Part shown: piece after piece, positions 14,700-21,982 of the stretch | Numbering within the stretch: position 1 is the stretch's first letter | Layout of the letters: every line of letters begins with the position of its first letter | Source: a virus | Strand: one strand, 5' to 3' | Virus record (IMG/VR): IMGVR_UViG_3300042988_000510 | Location: 26,101-90,100 of that record | DNA: 64,000 bases | Translations under genes and position numbers: made by a program | The notes under the pieces: generated by a model | Database searches by the model: none | What the model was told of the DNA's origin: nothing | Seen by the model: only the letters and a program-made list of their open reading frames with translations

Positions 14700-15286
14700 G
14701 TGTTTATGACGAACTACTGACCGAACTGGAAACCCTGGCCAAAGCCATGCCCGAGGCCGATGAGAACCTCGAGGAAGAGGGTAAGGCCCATGCTGAGCCG
14801 GACGCCGATGATGAAGGCGGCCCCTCGGATGGTGACGAGGACAACGAGGACAAGCCCATGGCCAAGTCCATGAGTGTCACGCTGCCCGATGGCACCGAGG
14901 CTGAGGCTGTTGATGGTATGGAGTTGATTAAGTCACTCCAAACCCAGTTTCAGTCCCAGATGGACGTGATGACCGAAGGTTCTGGAAAGGTCCTGAAGGT
15001 CATGTCCGTTCACCTCAAGGAACAAGCAGAGCTTATCAAGTCCCTGAAAAGCGACATTGACAGCCTGCGCTCCGAAGGCCGCGGCCGCAAGACCGTGGTC
15101 ACCATGGCCGGCGCCGATCCCGAACCGATGGCCAAGTCCATGGCCGTCACCCCGAGCGAGGTCCTGAGCAAGTGCCTGGACGCACAGAAGGCCGGCAAGT
15201 TGACCGCGCTGGATGTGTCGATGGCCGAGGGCTACCTGAATCGCGGCATGCAGATCCCTGACCGCATCGTCAGTGCCATTTCCTAA
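14696..15286 (+). CDS. Probable scaffold protein
   Basis: A 196-aa acidic, helical protein between protease and capsid. It has an Asp/Glu-rich N-terminal third and a likely coiled coil (residues 75-130), as in scaffolds. PMAKSMSVT (about residue 54) and PMAKSMAVT (about residue 144) are an internal repeat that could be a cleavage or docking site. CGGAGA precedes the start, which overlaps the protease stop. Confidence 0.72.
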   Translation: MSVYDELLTELETLAKAMPEADENLEEEGKAHAEPDADDEGGPSDGDEDNEDKPMAKSMSVTLPDGTEAEAVDGMELIKSLQTQFQSQMDVMTEGSGKVLKVMSVHLKEQAELIKSLKSDIDSLRSEGRGRKTVVTMAGADPEPMAKSMAVTPSEVLSKCLDAQKAGKLTALDVSMAEGYLNRGMQIPDRIVSAIS

Positions 15287-15312
15287 CCCCTGAAATCAAG
15301 AGGAAACCCCAA

Positions 15313-16761
15313 ATGTTGAACCCTAACGCACTCCCCGCGATTTCTGGCGGACAGAGCATCACTGGCGAAATGGCCATGAACGATGTCGCCGATCTGCGCA
15401 AAGCTCTCGAGGCCGGTTACGGCACCGACGTTGCTGCCCTGACCGGTGGCGGCGCCCTGCGTATCCAGTCCCTGGAAAAGACGCTGATGTCTACCATCCA
15501 GGAGAACAAGCACTTCGCCCTGTTCAATGCCCTGGCCAAGAGCAACGCGACCGCGACCGTTGACGAATGGACTGAGCAGTCCGGTGTCGGCGGCTTCCTG
15601 GGTGGCTCGACCAACAGCGAAACCGGCAACATTGCCGCAGCTACTGGCGCGTATGCCCGCAGGACCGGTCAGGTCAAGTACCTGATGACCCGTCGTGAGG
15701 TGTCGTTCGTGGCTACCCTGCAGAACGCCATTGTCGAGGCTGAGGCGGTCGAGCAGCAGAACGGCGCTCTCCAGCTTCTGACCGACGCCGAGTTCCTGGC
15801 ATTCGAGGGTGATTCCACCGTCGTGCCGACCGAGTTCGACGGCATCAAGGCGCTGATCACCGGCCTGGGCTCGTCCGACCACGTTCTGGACGCTCAGGCT
15901 TCTACCCTGGCATCCATCAACCTGGTCAACACCGCTGCCAAGACCATCACCGGCTACGGCAACTTCGGCACACCGACCCATCTGTTCATGTCGCAGGCGG
16001 TTCAGGCTGACTTCGACAACGGTCTGGACCCGGCTTTCCGCGTCCCGCTGACCGACGTGCCGAATGGCGGTCTGATGCTGGGTTCTCCGGTGGTCGGTAT
16101 CCGTACCTCCTGGGGCAACATCGCCACCGTACCGGATGTGTTCATCCGCGACGAGCAGCAGCAGAAGGCGTTTGAGATTGACTTCGCCAGCATCGCGGCT
16201 GCCAACACCTTTGCGCCTGCCAGCGTCACCGTTGCCGCTGCCACTGATGACGCATCCAGCCAGTTCACCAGCGCACGCGCCGGCAACTACTACTGGTACG
16301 TCACGGGCGTCAACGCCAAGGGCCAGTCGGTGGGTGTCAAGACCTCGCAGACCGCAGTTGCGGCCGGCAAGAAAGCGGTCCTGACCATCACTGCCTCCGT
16401 CACGGGTGAGGAAACCGGCTACGCGATCTACCGCAGCCGTCAGAATGGCACCAATGCCACCGCTGACTTCCGTCTGATGGCGCGTGTTGCGAAGGCAGGT
16501 GCTACCACGACCTACACCGACCTGAACCGGGAGATTCCAGGCACCAGCACGGCGTACATCCTCAACATGAGCCCGGGCGCTCAGGCCATCAATTGGCGTC
16601 AGTTCCTGCCGATGCTCAAGTTCCCGCTGTACCCGACTGTGTCCGCGACCGTGCCTTGGGCGCAGTTGCTGTTCGGTTATCTCCGGATCGGCAAGCGCAA
16701 GCACCACGTGGTCATCAAGAACGTGCTCCCCAACAGCGCAGTCTGGCGCCCGTTCGCGTAA
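15313..16761 (+). CDS. Major capsid protein with Ig/Fn3-like insertion
   Basis: A 482-aa protein after scaffold, preceded by AGAGGAAA. The overall layout fits the HK97 fold (N-arm, VEAEAVEQQNG helix, FDGIKALI loop). Residues about 300-410 (VTVAAATDDASS to TTYTDLN) look like an Ig- or Fn3-like beta domain, often displayed on capsid surfaces. The N-terminal AGYGTDVAALTGGGALR segment recurs in the protease. It is the shell subunit; the family call rests on context and composition. Confidence 0.83.
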   Translation: MLNPNALPAISGGQSITGEMAMNDVADLRKALEAGYGTDVAALTGGGALRIQSLEKTLMSTIQENKHFALFNALAKSNATATVDEWTEQSGVGGFLGGSTNSETGNIAAATGAYARRTGQVKYLMTRREVSFVATLQNAIVEAEAVEQQNGALQLLTDAEFLAFEGDSTVVPTEFDGIKALITGLGSSDHVLDAQASTLASINLVNTAAKTITGYGNFGTPTHLFMSQAVQADFDNGLDPAFRVPLTDVPNGGLMLGSPVVGIRTSWGNIATVPDVFIRDEQQQKAFEIDFASIAAANTFAPASVTVAAATDDASSQFTSARAGNYYWYVTGVNAKGQSVGVKTSQTAVAAGKKAVLTITASVTGEETGYAIYRSRQNGTNATADFRLMARVAKAGATTTYTDLNREIPGTSTAYILNMSPGAQAINWRQFLPMLKFPLYPTVSATVPWAQLLFGYLRIGKRKHHVVIKNVLPNSAVWRPFA

Positions 16762-16790
16762 CCGGTTCCTACCTGGGGCTGAAGCCTGTG

Positions 16791-16828
16791 AGGGCGGCGT
16801 GACTTAACCCTGCCGCCTTCACTTTTTT
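16791..16828 (+). terminator. Weak terminator / degenerate late motif after capsid
   Basis: GGCGGC (16793-16798) pairs with GCCGCC (16812-16817), and six T follow at 16823-16828 after a short gap. The loop side also contains GCGTGAC at 16797-16803 with TG at the expected place and lies 43 nt before the next start, so it may be a decayed copy of the late motif. Confidence 0.45.
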
Positions 16829-16839
16829 GAGGGTACTTT

Positions 16840-17040
16840 ATGTTCAAGATCAAGTGTTTTCTCCCCAACGCCAGCGACAGCATCAACGGCATTGCCTTCT
16901 CGCCCTGCGAGGATGGTGGTGTTGAGTCTGTCGATGCCGTATCGGAGGAGGACGCCAGGCAGTTTGAGGGCATCCAGGGTTATGCCCTGATCCCGTCCGA
17001 ACCCACCAAGGCCCGCAAGGGCAAAGCCAAAGAGGAATAA
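16840..17040 (+). CDS. Small hypothetical virion-block protein (66 aa)
   Basis: A short protein with a basic tail (KARKGKAKEE) encoded after the capsid gene. Phages often have a head-tail joining or decoration protein here, but no motif supports a choice. A weak GAGGG lies upstream of the start. Confidence 0.6.
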   Translation: MFKIKCFLPNASDSINGIAFSPCEDGGVESVDAVSEEDARQFEGIQGYALIPSEPTKARKGKAKEE

Positions 17041-17043
17041 ATC

Positions 17044-17550
17044 ATGGCACGCGATGTAGTAGACGAACTCAACCGGGCTATGCCCGCCAATGCCCGGGTC
17101 AAGCTGGGTCAGGTCATGGCCGACATCATTCAGTCCCTGAACGGTGTCAATGAGGCACCGGCCGCGCTGGTGACCTACATCGATGATCTGGCTGGCATGA
17201 TCGATGAAATGGCGACTCGTTTTGACACGCTGTCCACGGCGGTCAATGGTGTTGCTGTTGCGGCCAACACCTTGGCGACTCGACTGGACACCACCAACAC
17301 CGCTGTCAAGGGTCTGGGCACCAAGCTGGACCTGGATGGTGGCGTCACCGACACCAACTATGCCGCCACCGTGACGGGTTCTTTGGTCACCACGATTCAG
17401 GCTGATCTGAACATGGACGTGGTATCGGTCGTCACTGACACGCAGGCTGATCTGAACGCGGATGATGTTGATGCGGCTGGCGATGTCAGTATCGATGCCG
17501 TCACCCCGGTCAAGACGCTTTCTGAGCGTGCTGCCGAGATTGGTGGCTGA
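17044..17550 (+). CDS. Hypothetical coiled-coil protein (168 aa)
   Basis: It follows by 3 bp. Residues 45-100 form a heptad-like stretch with repeated LATRLDTTNTAVKG and MATRFDTLSTAVNG segments, suggesting a trimeric or dimeric coiled coil. The C-terminal part repeats TDTQADLN-type units. It could be a head fibre or connector component, inferred only from context. Confidence 0.6.
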   Translation: MARDVVDELNRAMPANARVKLGQVMADIIQSLNGVNEAPAALVTYIDDLAGMIDEMATRFDTLSTAVNGVAVAANTLATRLDTTNTAVKGLGTKLDLDGGVTDTNYAATVTGSLVTTIQADLNMDVVSVVTDTQADLNADDVDAAGDVSIDAVTPVKTLSERAAEIGG

Positions 17551-17552
17551 TT

Positions 17553-17849
17553 ATGACTGAGACCGTCATTCTCAATCTGATTTCTGCTTTGGTGCATGTG
17601 CTACTGCCCAGCTATACCTGGGACCGGATGCGGGCTGCAGTGGGGCGCTGGGATGACAAGTTCGACGCCACCGGCAAGAAGTTGCCCGGCACCGAAAAAA
17701 AGCAGGGCGTTCTCGACGAACTTGAGTTTCTCGGCATTCGCGGTGCTCAGTGGCTTGTCGGCGCTTTGATCGATCTCGCGGTCATGAAGCTCCGCATCGA
17801 CCAGGGCAAGCCGCTCGATATCGAAGTCAAGAAGCCCGAGGAATCCTGA
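17553..17849 (+). CDS. Hypothetical protein, amphipathic (98 aa)
   Basis: It starts 2 bp after the preceding stop. A hydrophobic N-terminal stretch (VILNLISALVHVLLPS) could anchor it in a membrane, while the rest is soluble and charged. It ends the capsid transcription unit before the terminator at 17866. It could be a holin-related or phage-membrane protein; not decided. Confidence 0.55.
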   Translation: MTETVILNLISALVHVLLPSYTWDRMRAAVGRWDDKFDATGKKLPGTEKKQGVLDELEFLGIRGAQWLVGALIDLAVMKLRIDQGKPLDIEVKKPEES

Positions 17850-17865
17850 CCCGCCATCACCTCGC

Positions 17866-17893
17866 AAAAGCCCGGCACTGACCGGGCTTTTTT
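17866..17893 (+). terminator. Intrinsic terminator after capsid block
   Basis: AAAAGCCCGG pairs with CCGGGCTTTT around a 6-nt loop and is followed by a T-run. It probably works in both directions. The late-type motif begins 2 bp after the T-run. Confidence 0.92.
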
Positions 17894-17895
17894 AA

Positions 17896-17918
17896 TCGTG
17901 ACGGCAAACTGAAGCCAT
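17896..17918 (+). promoter_or_regulatory. Late-promoter-like TCGTGAC motif before lysis cluster
   Basis: TCGTGACGGCA, TG at 15-16 and CAT at 21-23, right after the terminator. The first lysis gene starts 42 nt after the motif start and has CGGAG. Confidence 0.65.
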
Positions 17919-17937
17919 CGAAACAGCGGAGTCGCAC

Positions 17938-18237
17938 ATGAGCAAACTGCAGCAAATCAAAGCGAACTACGGGCTGAGTTCCGACAAGGCGGGCGACCTC
18001 AAGTCGAACGTCTACAACTGGGCCATTGTCGCCGTGATCCTGGATAAGGTCGCCGACCACATCATTGGCATGCAGGCCGGCTGGATTCAGACCGCACTGT
18101 TGATCCTGTTCCTGGCTGCGCTGTCCTACATCTCCAAACTGACTGTGGGCAACATCCCGCCGGCCAATGCGGAGATCATCAATCGCAAGATCGAGGAAAT
18201 GGATGCCGAGGAACTGTTGAGGGCAGGGAGGGAGTGA
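17938..18237 (+). CDS. Holin-like membrane protein (99 aa)
   Basis: Two hydrophobic segments (about residues 26-42 and 49-67) are separated by a short loop, and the C-terminus is charged, the build of a class II holin. It directly precedes the endolysin with a stop/start overlap, strengthening the call. Holins open the inner membrane to time lysis. The sequence itself matches no family I recognise. Confidence 0.68.
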   Translation: MSKLQQIKANYGLSSDKAGDLKSNVYNWAIVAVILDKVADHIIGMQAGWIQTALLILFLAALSYISKLTVGNIPPANAEIINRKIEEMDAEELLRAGRE

Positions 18238-18944
18238 TGGGAATCTTCGATTGGTTTCGGCGCAAGGGCCATATTGCTGACGGCAGCAAAATGGTTCAAC
18301 CACTACCCGCGCAGCCGCTGATTGAAAAGCCTGCGGCTCCGGTTGCGCCTGTAGTCAAAGTCCCCAACCCCATAAGCCCAAAAGCCCCGACGCTGATCAC
18401 GCTGGATCAACTCCGGCGCGGCATGGGCATCAGCCGGGAGCGGGCCGACTATTGGGATGACTGGCTGAATGAAGCCATGAGCCTCTACGGCATCAACACG
18501 CCGAAGCGCATTGCCGCATTTTTGGCGCAAGTCGGGCATGAGTCGACGCGGCTCAAAGATACCAGCGAAATCTGGGGGCCAACACGCGCACAGCGGCGCT
18601 ACGAGGGCCGGCGCGACCTCGGCAACATCTACAAGGGAGACGGCTCCCGCTTTCGCGGCCATGGCCTTATCCAGACCACTGGCCGTTTTAACCACCGCAG
18701 GGTCACGCAAAGACTCCGGGCGCGATTCCCGAACTTGGGCGTTCCCGACTTCGAGGCCGAACCAAACAAACTGACCCTGCCGCGATGGGCGGCGCTGAGT
18801 GCGGCTGACTACTGGGACATGAAAAACCTCAACCCAAAAGCCGACGCGGGGCAGCTCAAGGCGATCACCAAGGCGATCAATGGCGGATATAACGGGTTGG
18901 CAGACCGGCTGAAGCTATGGGACCAGTTCAAGCAAGTCCTATGA
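18237..18944 (+). CDS. Endolysin, glycoside hydrolase family 19 (chitinase-like)
   Basis: A 235-aa protein with a Pro-rich N-terminal linker and a GH19 lysozyme-like domain from about residue 45: FLAQVGHESTRLKDTSEIWG carries the catalytic Glu in HES, and GDGSRFRGHGLIQTTGR is the family signature. It cleaves peptidoglycan glycan strands to release progeny. There is no signal peptide, so it should need the neighbouring holin. The start overlaps the holin stop. Confidence 0.92.
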   Translation: MGIFDWFRRKGHIADGSKMVQPLPAQPLIEKPAAPVAPVVKVPNPISPKAPTLITLDQLRRGMGISRERADYWDDWLNEAMSLYGINTPKRIAAFLAQVGHESTRLKDTSEIWGPTRAQRRYEGRRDLGNIYKGDGSRFRGHGLIQTTGRFNHRRVTQRLRARFPNLGVPDFEAEPNKLTLPRWAALSAADYWDMKNLNPKADAGQLKAITKAINGGYNGLADRLKLWDQFKQVL

Positions 18945-19387
18945 CGCTATCAATCCGCCCATGCACTCTCAAACAGGCCAATGACTTTGTGCGTGAGATG
19001 CACCGGCACCATAAGCCGACCGTTGGACACAAGTTCAGCATTGCGCTGTATGACGATGAACGGATGGTGGGCGTGGTGATTGTCGGTAGGCCAGTTGCGC
19101 GTCGCTTTGACGATGGGCTGACAGCCGAAGTTAATCGATGCTGCACAGACGGCACCGCTAACGCCTGTTCGATGCTGTATGGCGCTGCCCGTCGGGCGGC
19201 AGCCGCCATGGGCTACAAGCGACTGATTACCTACACCCTACCAGATGAAGGCGGTGCGTCATTGCGCGGCGCTGGCTGGCGTCATGTCGGGCTTGCTGGC
19301 GGCGGCAACTGGAACGTGCCATCCAGGCCAAGGCAGGACACGATTGAAACGCTGTCAGTCAAAAAATGGCTGTGGGAAGCAGCATGA
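18941..19387 (+). CDS. XF1762 family protein (GNAT-like)
   Basis: A 148-aa protein with MTLSIRPCTLKQAND, GHKFSIALYD and GAARRAAAAMGYKRLITYTL, which from memory match the phage XF1762 family related to GNAT acetyltransferases. The substrate is unknown. It starts in the endolysin stop (ATGA). Its presence in a lysis operon is typical of small accessory genes in such phages. Confidence 0.78.
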   Translation: MTLSIRPCTLKQANDFVREMHRHHKPTVGHKFSIALYDDERMVGVVIVGRPVARRFDDGLTAEVNRCCTDGTANACSMLYGAARRAAAAMGYKRLITYTLPDEGGASLRGAGWRHVGLAGGGNWNVPSRPRQDTIETLSVKKWLWEAA

Positions 19388-19557
19388 CCACGCCACCCCT
19401 AACCGGCTGTCACGGCATCCTCTGGCACCAAGATACGGTTTGGAAGCGATGCCCGAAAGCGGATGAGTGCAAGCGATACCGAGACCGATATGGCAGTAGC
19501 CCGGTGAGCCGCATGTGCCAAACCGTCGAATTTGAGCATTTTGTGAGGGCGAAATGA
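19384..19557 (+). CDS. Small Cys-containing protein (57 aa)
   Basis: Starts in an ATGA overlap. Its four spaced Cys residues (CHG...CPKADEC...MC) could bind a metal. No known family. Confidence 0.5.
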   Translation: MTTPPLTGCHGILWHQDTVWKRCPKADECKRYRDRYGSSPVSRMCQTVEFEHFVRAK

Positions 19558-19727
19558 ACTGGCGATGGCCAGCTAAGCCGGGAAATGGATTGGTGCCTTG
19601 GTATGTTTTCATGCGTCGCGTGGCATGCCTTCCCGGGTTTCATCTTGCCTGTGCTGTCGCCTGGTTGTTTATTTTTCTGGGGTATGGCTACCGTGACGCT
19701 AAGCGATGGTGGAGAGATTCCGCATGA
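19554..19727 (+). CDS. Small membrane protein (57 aa)
   Basis: Starts in the preceding stop. Residues 28-44 (FHLACAVAWLFIFLGYG) form one membrane segment and the ends are basic and aromatic. Part of the overlapping micro-gene series in the lysis block. Confidence 0.5.
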   Translation: MNWRWPAKPGNGLVPWYVFMRRVACLPGFHLACAVAWLFIFLGYGYRDAKRWWRDSA

Positions 19728-19888
19728 ACCACAAGCGCGGCAAGCCGAAAAACGCGCGGGCGGGCTGCCTGATGTGCAAGCCAAACAAGATGAACGGCTG
19801 GCCGGATAACAGGCTAGGGCATGCCGGGTTTGGCAAATTGCGCCGGGCTGTTCATGCTGCAAGCGACATGAGGGTGTGCCATGACTGA
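19724..19888 (+). CDS. Small zinc-finger-like protein (54 aa)
   Basis: The motif AGCLMCKPNKMNGW, after a basic N-terminus, is common in tiny phage and plasmid proteins, from memory without a function. It starts in an overlap with the previous stop. A two-Cys knuckle may bind zinc or nucleic acid. Confidence 0.6.
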   Translation: MNHKRGKPKNARAGCLMCKPNKMNGWPDNRLGHAGFGKLRRAVHAASDMRVCHD

Positions 19889-20078
19889 ACGCTGCCTGGC
19901 CTGTGGCTCCAGCCAACTGACCGATCACGTTGAGCAGCGGCCGTCTGTTTGGGAGGGCCGCACGGGCACTGTTCCGCTGCGATTCTCGACATGCAATGCC
20001 TGCGGTTGCCAGCTGGTCAACGCGCAGCAGGCTAGTGCCAACAGAAGTGAGATTCTGAAGTTCAGGGAGGAGAAGTAG
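19881..20078 (+). CDS. MqsA/YgiT-type zinc-finger protein (65 aa)
   Basis: CLACGSSQL at the start and CNACGCQLV further on match the N-terminal zinc-binding domain of MqsA/YgiT antitoxins. The HTH half is absent, so it is a stand-alone zinc domain. No toxin partner lies next to it. It may work as a domain fragment or an antitoxin-like decoy; this is inference. Confidence 0.62.
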   Translation: MTERCLACGSSQLTDHVEQRPSVWEGRTGTVPLRFSTCNACGCQLVNAQQASANRSEILKFREEK

Positions 20079-20083
20079 GTGCT

Positions 20084-20284
20084 GTGATTGCCACGGTTGA
20101 ATACCTGAAGCGCAGAGGCACTACCGCCAGGGGCGTCGTCATCGAGAGAACCGACACGACGGCCTACACCTGGGACCCCTTCAGCACCGCTGACACAGAC
20201 TACCGGCCCGTCTCCCGTTATGTCGACAACGGCAACCGCCATGAGCGGCGGAAGAAGGCAGCCTTGCTGCGGAGGAAATCATGA
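20084..20284 (+). CDS. Hypothetical basic protein (66 aa)
   Basis: GTG start after GGGAGGAGAAG. It has a basic tail (ERRKKAALLRRKS) that could bind nucleic acid. No motif recognised. Confidence 0.5.
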   Translation: MIATVEYLKRRGTTARGVVIERTDTTAYTWDPFSTADTDYRPVSRYVDNGNRHERRKKAALLRRKS

Positions 20285-20427
20285 GCGGCTCCATCGACAT
20301 CCTCATCCTGGTCCTGACCGGGATCATCATCTTGGATGAACTGGTGAAGCGCCGGCCTATGTCCCTCATCTATGTGCCGGTGCTGGTGTGGTTGGTGACG
20401 GGGATAATCGCGGAGAGGTGGGTATGA
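20281..20427 (+). CDS. Small two-pass membrane protein (48 aa)
   Basis: Overlaps the previous stop. Two hydrophobic stretches (LILVLTGIIIL and IYVPVLVWLVTGIIA) flank a KRR loop, a holin-like small protein. No family recognised. Confidence 0.5.
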   Translation: MSGSIDILILVLTGIIILDELVKRRPMSLIYVPVLVWLVTGIIAERWV

Positions 20428-20567
20428 AGGCTCCAGACGACCTTGAGTTCATCGTCCTGTTGGTCGCGCTGGCTATAGCCGTGACCATCTTGCGCGGCCA
20501 GATGCCTGGCCCACTGGATCGGGACAGGCTGAATCAACTGCAGATCGATGGGAGTTATGCGAGGTGA
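20424..20567 (+). CDS. Small single-pass membrane protein (47 aa), possible i-spanin-like
   Basis: N-terminal membrane segment (FIVLLVALAIAVTIL) then a charged tail. It directly precedes the lipoprotein at 20569, which could make it an inner-membrane partner, but the tail is very short for a spanin. Confidence 0.45.
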   Translation: MKAPDDLEFIVLLVALAIAVTILRGQMPGPLDRDRLNQLQIDGSYAR

Positions 20568-20568
20568 C

Positions 20569-20835
20569 ATGAAGTACGGATTCGTTCTTCTTCTGTTGGC
20601 TGGCTGCACTCCGGCCGTTCAGGTCAATCACGAAGTTCCGCAGTTGGACGCGCTCAGTCAGGGTGTCAAGAGGCTGGTGGTCGAGAACTGCAAGCCAAAA
20701 CCTCGGCCGACGCTGGCCATGCCCGCCATTCCGCAAGATGTCGTCATCGACATTCACGGCGACAAGATCGTCGTCAATGAGGGCGGGAGGATCGTGTTGG
20801 AGAATTTCGTCAAGGCGCGTGAGCTTTTGAAATGA
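20569..20835 (+). CDS. Small lipoprotein, possible o-spanin
   Basis: A signal peptide MKYGFVLLLLAGC has a lipobox ending at Cys13, so the mature part should be acylated and sent to the outer membrane. The Pro-rich middle (CKPKPRPTLAMPAIP) is compatible with an Rz1-like spanin. It sits in the lysis operon after a small membrane protein. Spanin function is a guess from context. Confidence 0.6.
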   Translation: MKYGFVLLLLAGCTPAVQVNHEVPQLDALSQGVKRLVVENCKPKPRPTLAMPAIPQDVVIDIHGDKIVVNEGGRIVLENFVKARELLK

Positions 20836-20844
20836 GTTTGAACC

Positions 20845-21072
20845 ATGTTCTCAGTTAGGCAGAAGAGGGAAATAGCGGATGCCGTTCAGAGGGTTCTGCG
20901 CGAGACAGGCCATCCAGAACTACCCGAAGGCGAGATTCAATTCAGCCTTCACGTAGACGGCGCGGAATCTTGGAGTTGGGCCGACATCCGAAACAACGGG
21001 GCCATCGCCGCGCCAGGAGTCAATCCCTGGAGTGAACCGCAGGATCAGGCAAGGGAGTTGCTCAAGCCATGA
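20845..21072 (+). CDS. Hypothetical protein (75 aa)
   Basis: A soluble, acidic protein. It ends with ARELLKP while the previous one ends with ARELLK, a shared short C-terminal tag. No known domain. Confidence 0.5.
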   Translation: MFSVRQKREIADAVQRVLRETGHPELPEGEIQFSLHVDGAESWSWADIRNNGAIAAPGVNPWSEPQDQARELLKP

Positions 21073-21164
21073 TTGCCGTCAGTCTGGCCGCATCGATGCT
21101 TTACGGGGTGTTCATGCTTGTCATGATCGTGGCCATCCTTTCGCGTGGGAGGGAGGACGATTGA
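21069..21164 (+). CDS. Micro membrane protein (31 aa)
   Basis: Starts in an ATGA overlap; nearly all of residues 1-24 is hydrophobic (LYGVFMLVMIVAIL) with a charged tail. Too short to be certain it is made. Confidence 0.4.
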   Translation: MIAVSLAASMLYGVFMLVMIVAILSRGREDD

Positions 21165-21342
21165 ACGTGTTCTGGTTGTTGTTTTGGTTGTTGCCATGAC
21201 CGGTTGTCAACCGATTCGCTCATGGTCCCGTCAGTGCGAGCTTAGGCCGCGCATGGAGGGCGAGGTCATGCTCAACAACACCGAGAGCACTGAAGAGGCT
21301 GGAATGCAGAAGTTCCGAATGTACCTGACGTGCCCGATTTAA
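21145..21342 (+). CDS. Second small lipoprotein (65 aa)
   Basis: GTG start; a strong signal stretch VLVVVLVVAMTGC ends at a lipobox Cys. The mature part is short and charged. Together with the gene at 20569 this makes two lipoproteins in the lysis block, one of which may be the o-spanin. Start codon choice is uncertain. Confidence 0.55.
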   Translation: MGGRTIERVLVVVLVVAMTGCQPIRSWSRQCELRPRMEGEVMLNNTESTEEAGMQKFRMYLTCPI

Positions 21343-21356
21343 CCACTGACTGTGCA

Positions 21357-21632
21357 ATGGCTGACATGAGTGACTGGGACGGAAAAGAGCGCCGAGAACT
21401 ACCTCACAGGTATGAGGTGCTGGAGGTCTTACGTGATGAGATGGACGCTCGGGATGCTCGGCTAATTTCCCGGCTAGACAAGATCGCCGATAACCAATTT
21501 GAAATGAAAAGCAAAATCCAATCATGGGAAACAGGTGCCGCGATTGTCCGCTGGCTGGCCATCTCAACCGTCGCTGCTGTCTCTGGCGGTATGGCCCTGT
21601 ACGAAAAATTCCGGACCCACTGGCAGCCATGA
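21357..21632 (+). CDS. Membrane-anchored coiled-coil protein (XhlA/holin-like, 91 aa)
   Basis: Residues 10-60 are charged and helical (DEMDARDARLISRLDKIADN) and a C-terminal membrane segment follows (WLAISTVAAVSGGMALY), the layout of hemolysin-XhlA type proteins used with holins. An upstream GTG (21330) is possible, but ATG 21357 is preferred because the segment before it looks non-native. Confidence 0.55.
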   Translation: MADMSDWDGKERRELPHRYEVLEVLRDEMDARDARLISRLDKIADNQFEMKSKIQSWETGAAIVRWLAISTVAAVSGGMALYEKFRTHWQP

Positions 21633-21784
21633 GCTTCAGCGTCAAGTTTTCTCTGGGTGTCCTTGGCATCATGATGGGTGTCATGACTGTTTTTGCGGCT
21701 GACATGCTGATGAATAACGGGCGGATGATTGCTCATTCCCTCCATGCCCGAACGCCGGAGTGCTCTGGATCATGTCATGGCTGA
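21629..21784 (+). CDS. Small secreted or membrane protein (51 aa)
   Basis: Overlaps the previous stop. An N-terminal hydrophobic segment (FSLGVLGIMMGVMTVFA) is followed by a short tail with two Cys. No family recognised. Confidence 0.45.
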   Translation: MSFSVKFSLGVLGIMMGVMTVFAADMLMNNGRMIAHSLHARTPECSGSCHG

Positions 21785-21936
21785 GAAACATGACGCTGCG
21801 CGAGCCTCTCCCGGGCTGGCATTGTCGCGTCTGTAAGCAACCAATCGACTCCGCGCAACTGCGGGTTGATCCTGGTGCCCAGCTTTGCTGGCATTGCCAG
21901 TGGCAGCTAAAGGACGCAGTCGAAGGCCGGCGCTGA
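21772..21936 (+). CDS. Small zinc-ribbon protein (54 aa)
   Basis: CRVC and CWHC, about 20 residues apart, look like a zinc ribbon. It overlaps the previous gene by 13 bp and ends 2 bp before the next late-type motif, closing the lysis transcription unit. Confidence 0.5.
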   Translation: MSWLRNMTLREPLPGWHCRVCKQPIDSAQLRVDPGAQLCWHCQWQLKDAVEGRR

Positions 21937-21938
21937 TG

Positions 21939-21961
21939 TCGTGACGGCAGACTGATGGCGT
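21939..21961 (+). promoter_or_regulatory. Late-promoter-like TCGTGAC motif before fibre block
   Basis: TCGTGACGGCA, TG at 15-16 and CGT (not CAT) at 21-23. It begins 2 bp after the preceding stop and lies 44 nt before the start at 21983, which has CTGGAG. Confidence 0.65.
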
Positions 21962-21982
21962 CACCTCTCTGGAGCATGCCTG

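Noticed and set aside
15283-16707. Long minus-strand open frame (474 aa) across the capsid gene
   Set aside because: It mirrors the high-GC third-position bias of the real plus-strand capsid gene and has no Shine-Dalgarno or domain.
19881-20078. Complete MqsRA toxin-antitoxin pair
   Set aside because: Only the zinc-finger half of an MqsA-like protein is present and no MqsR-like toxin is adjacent.
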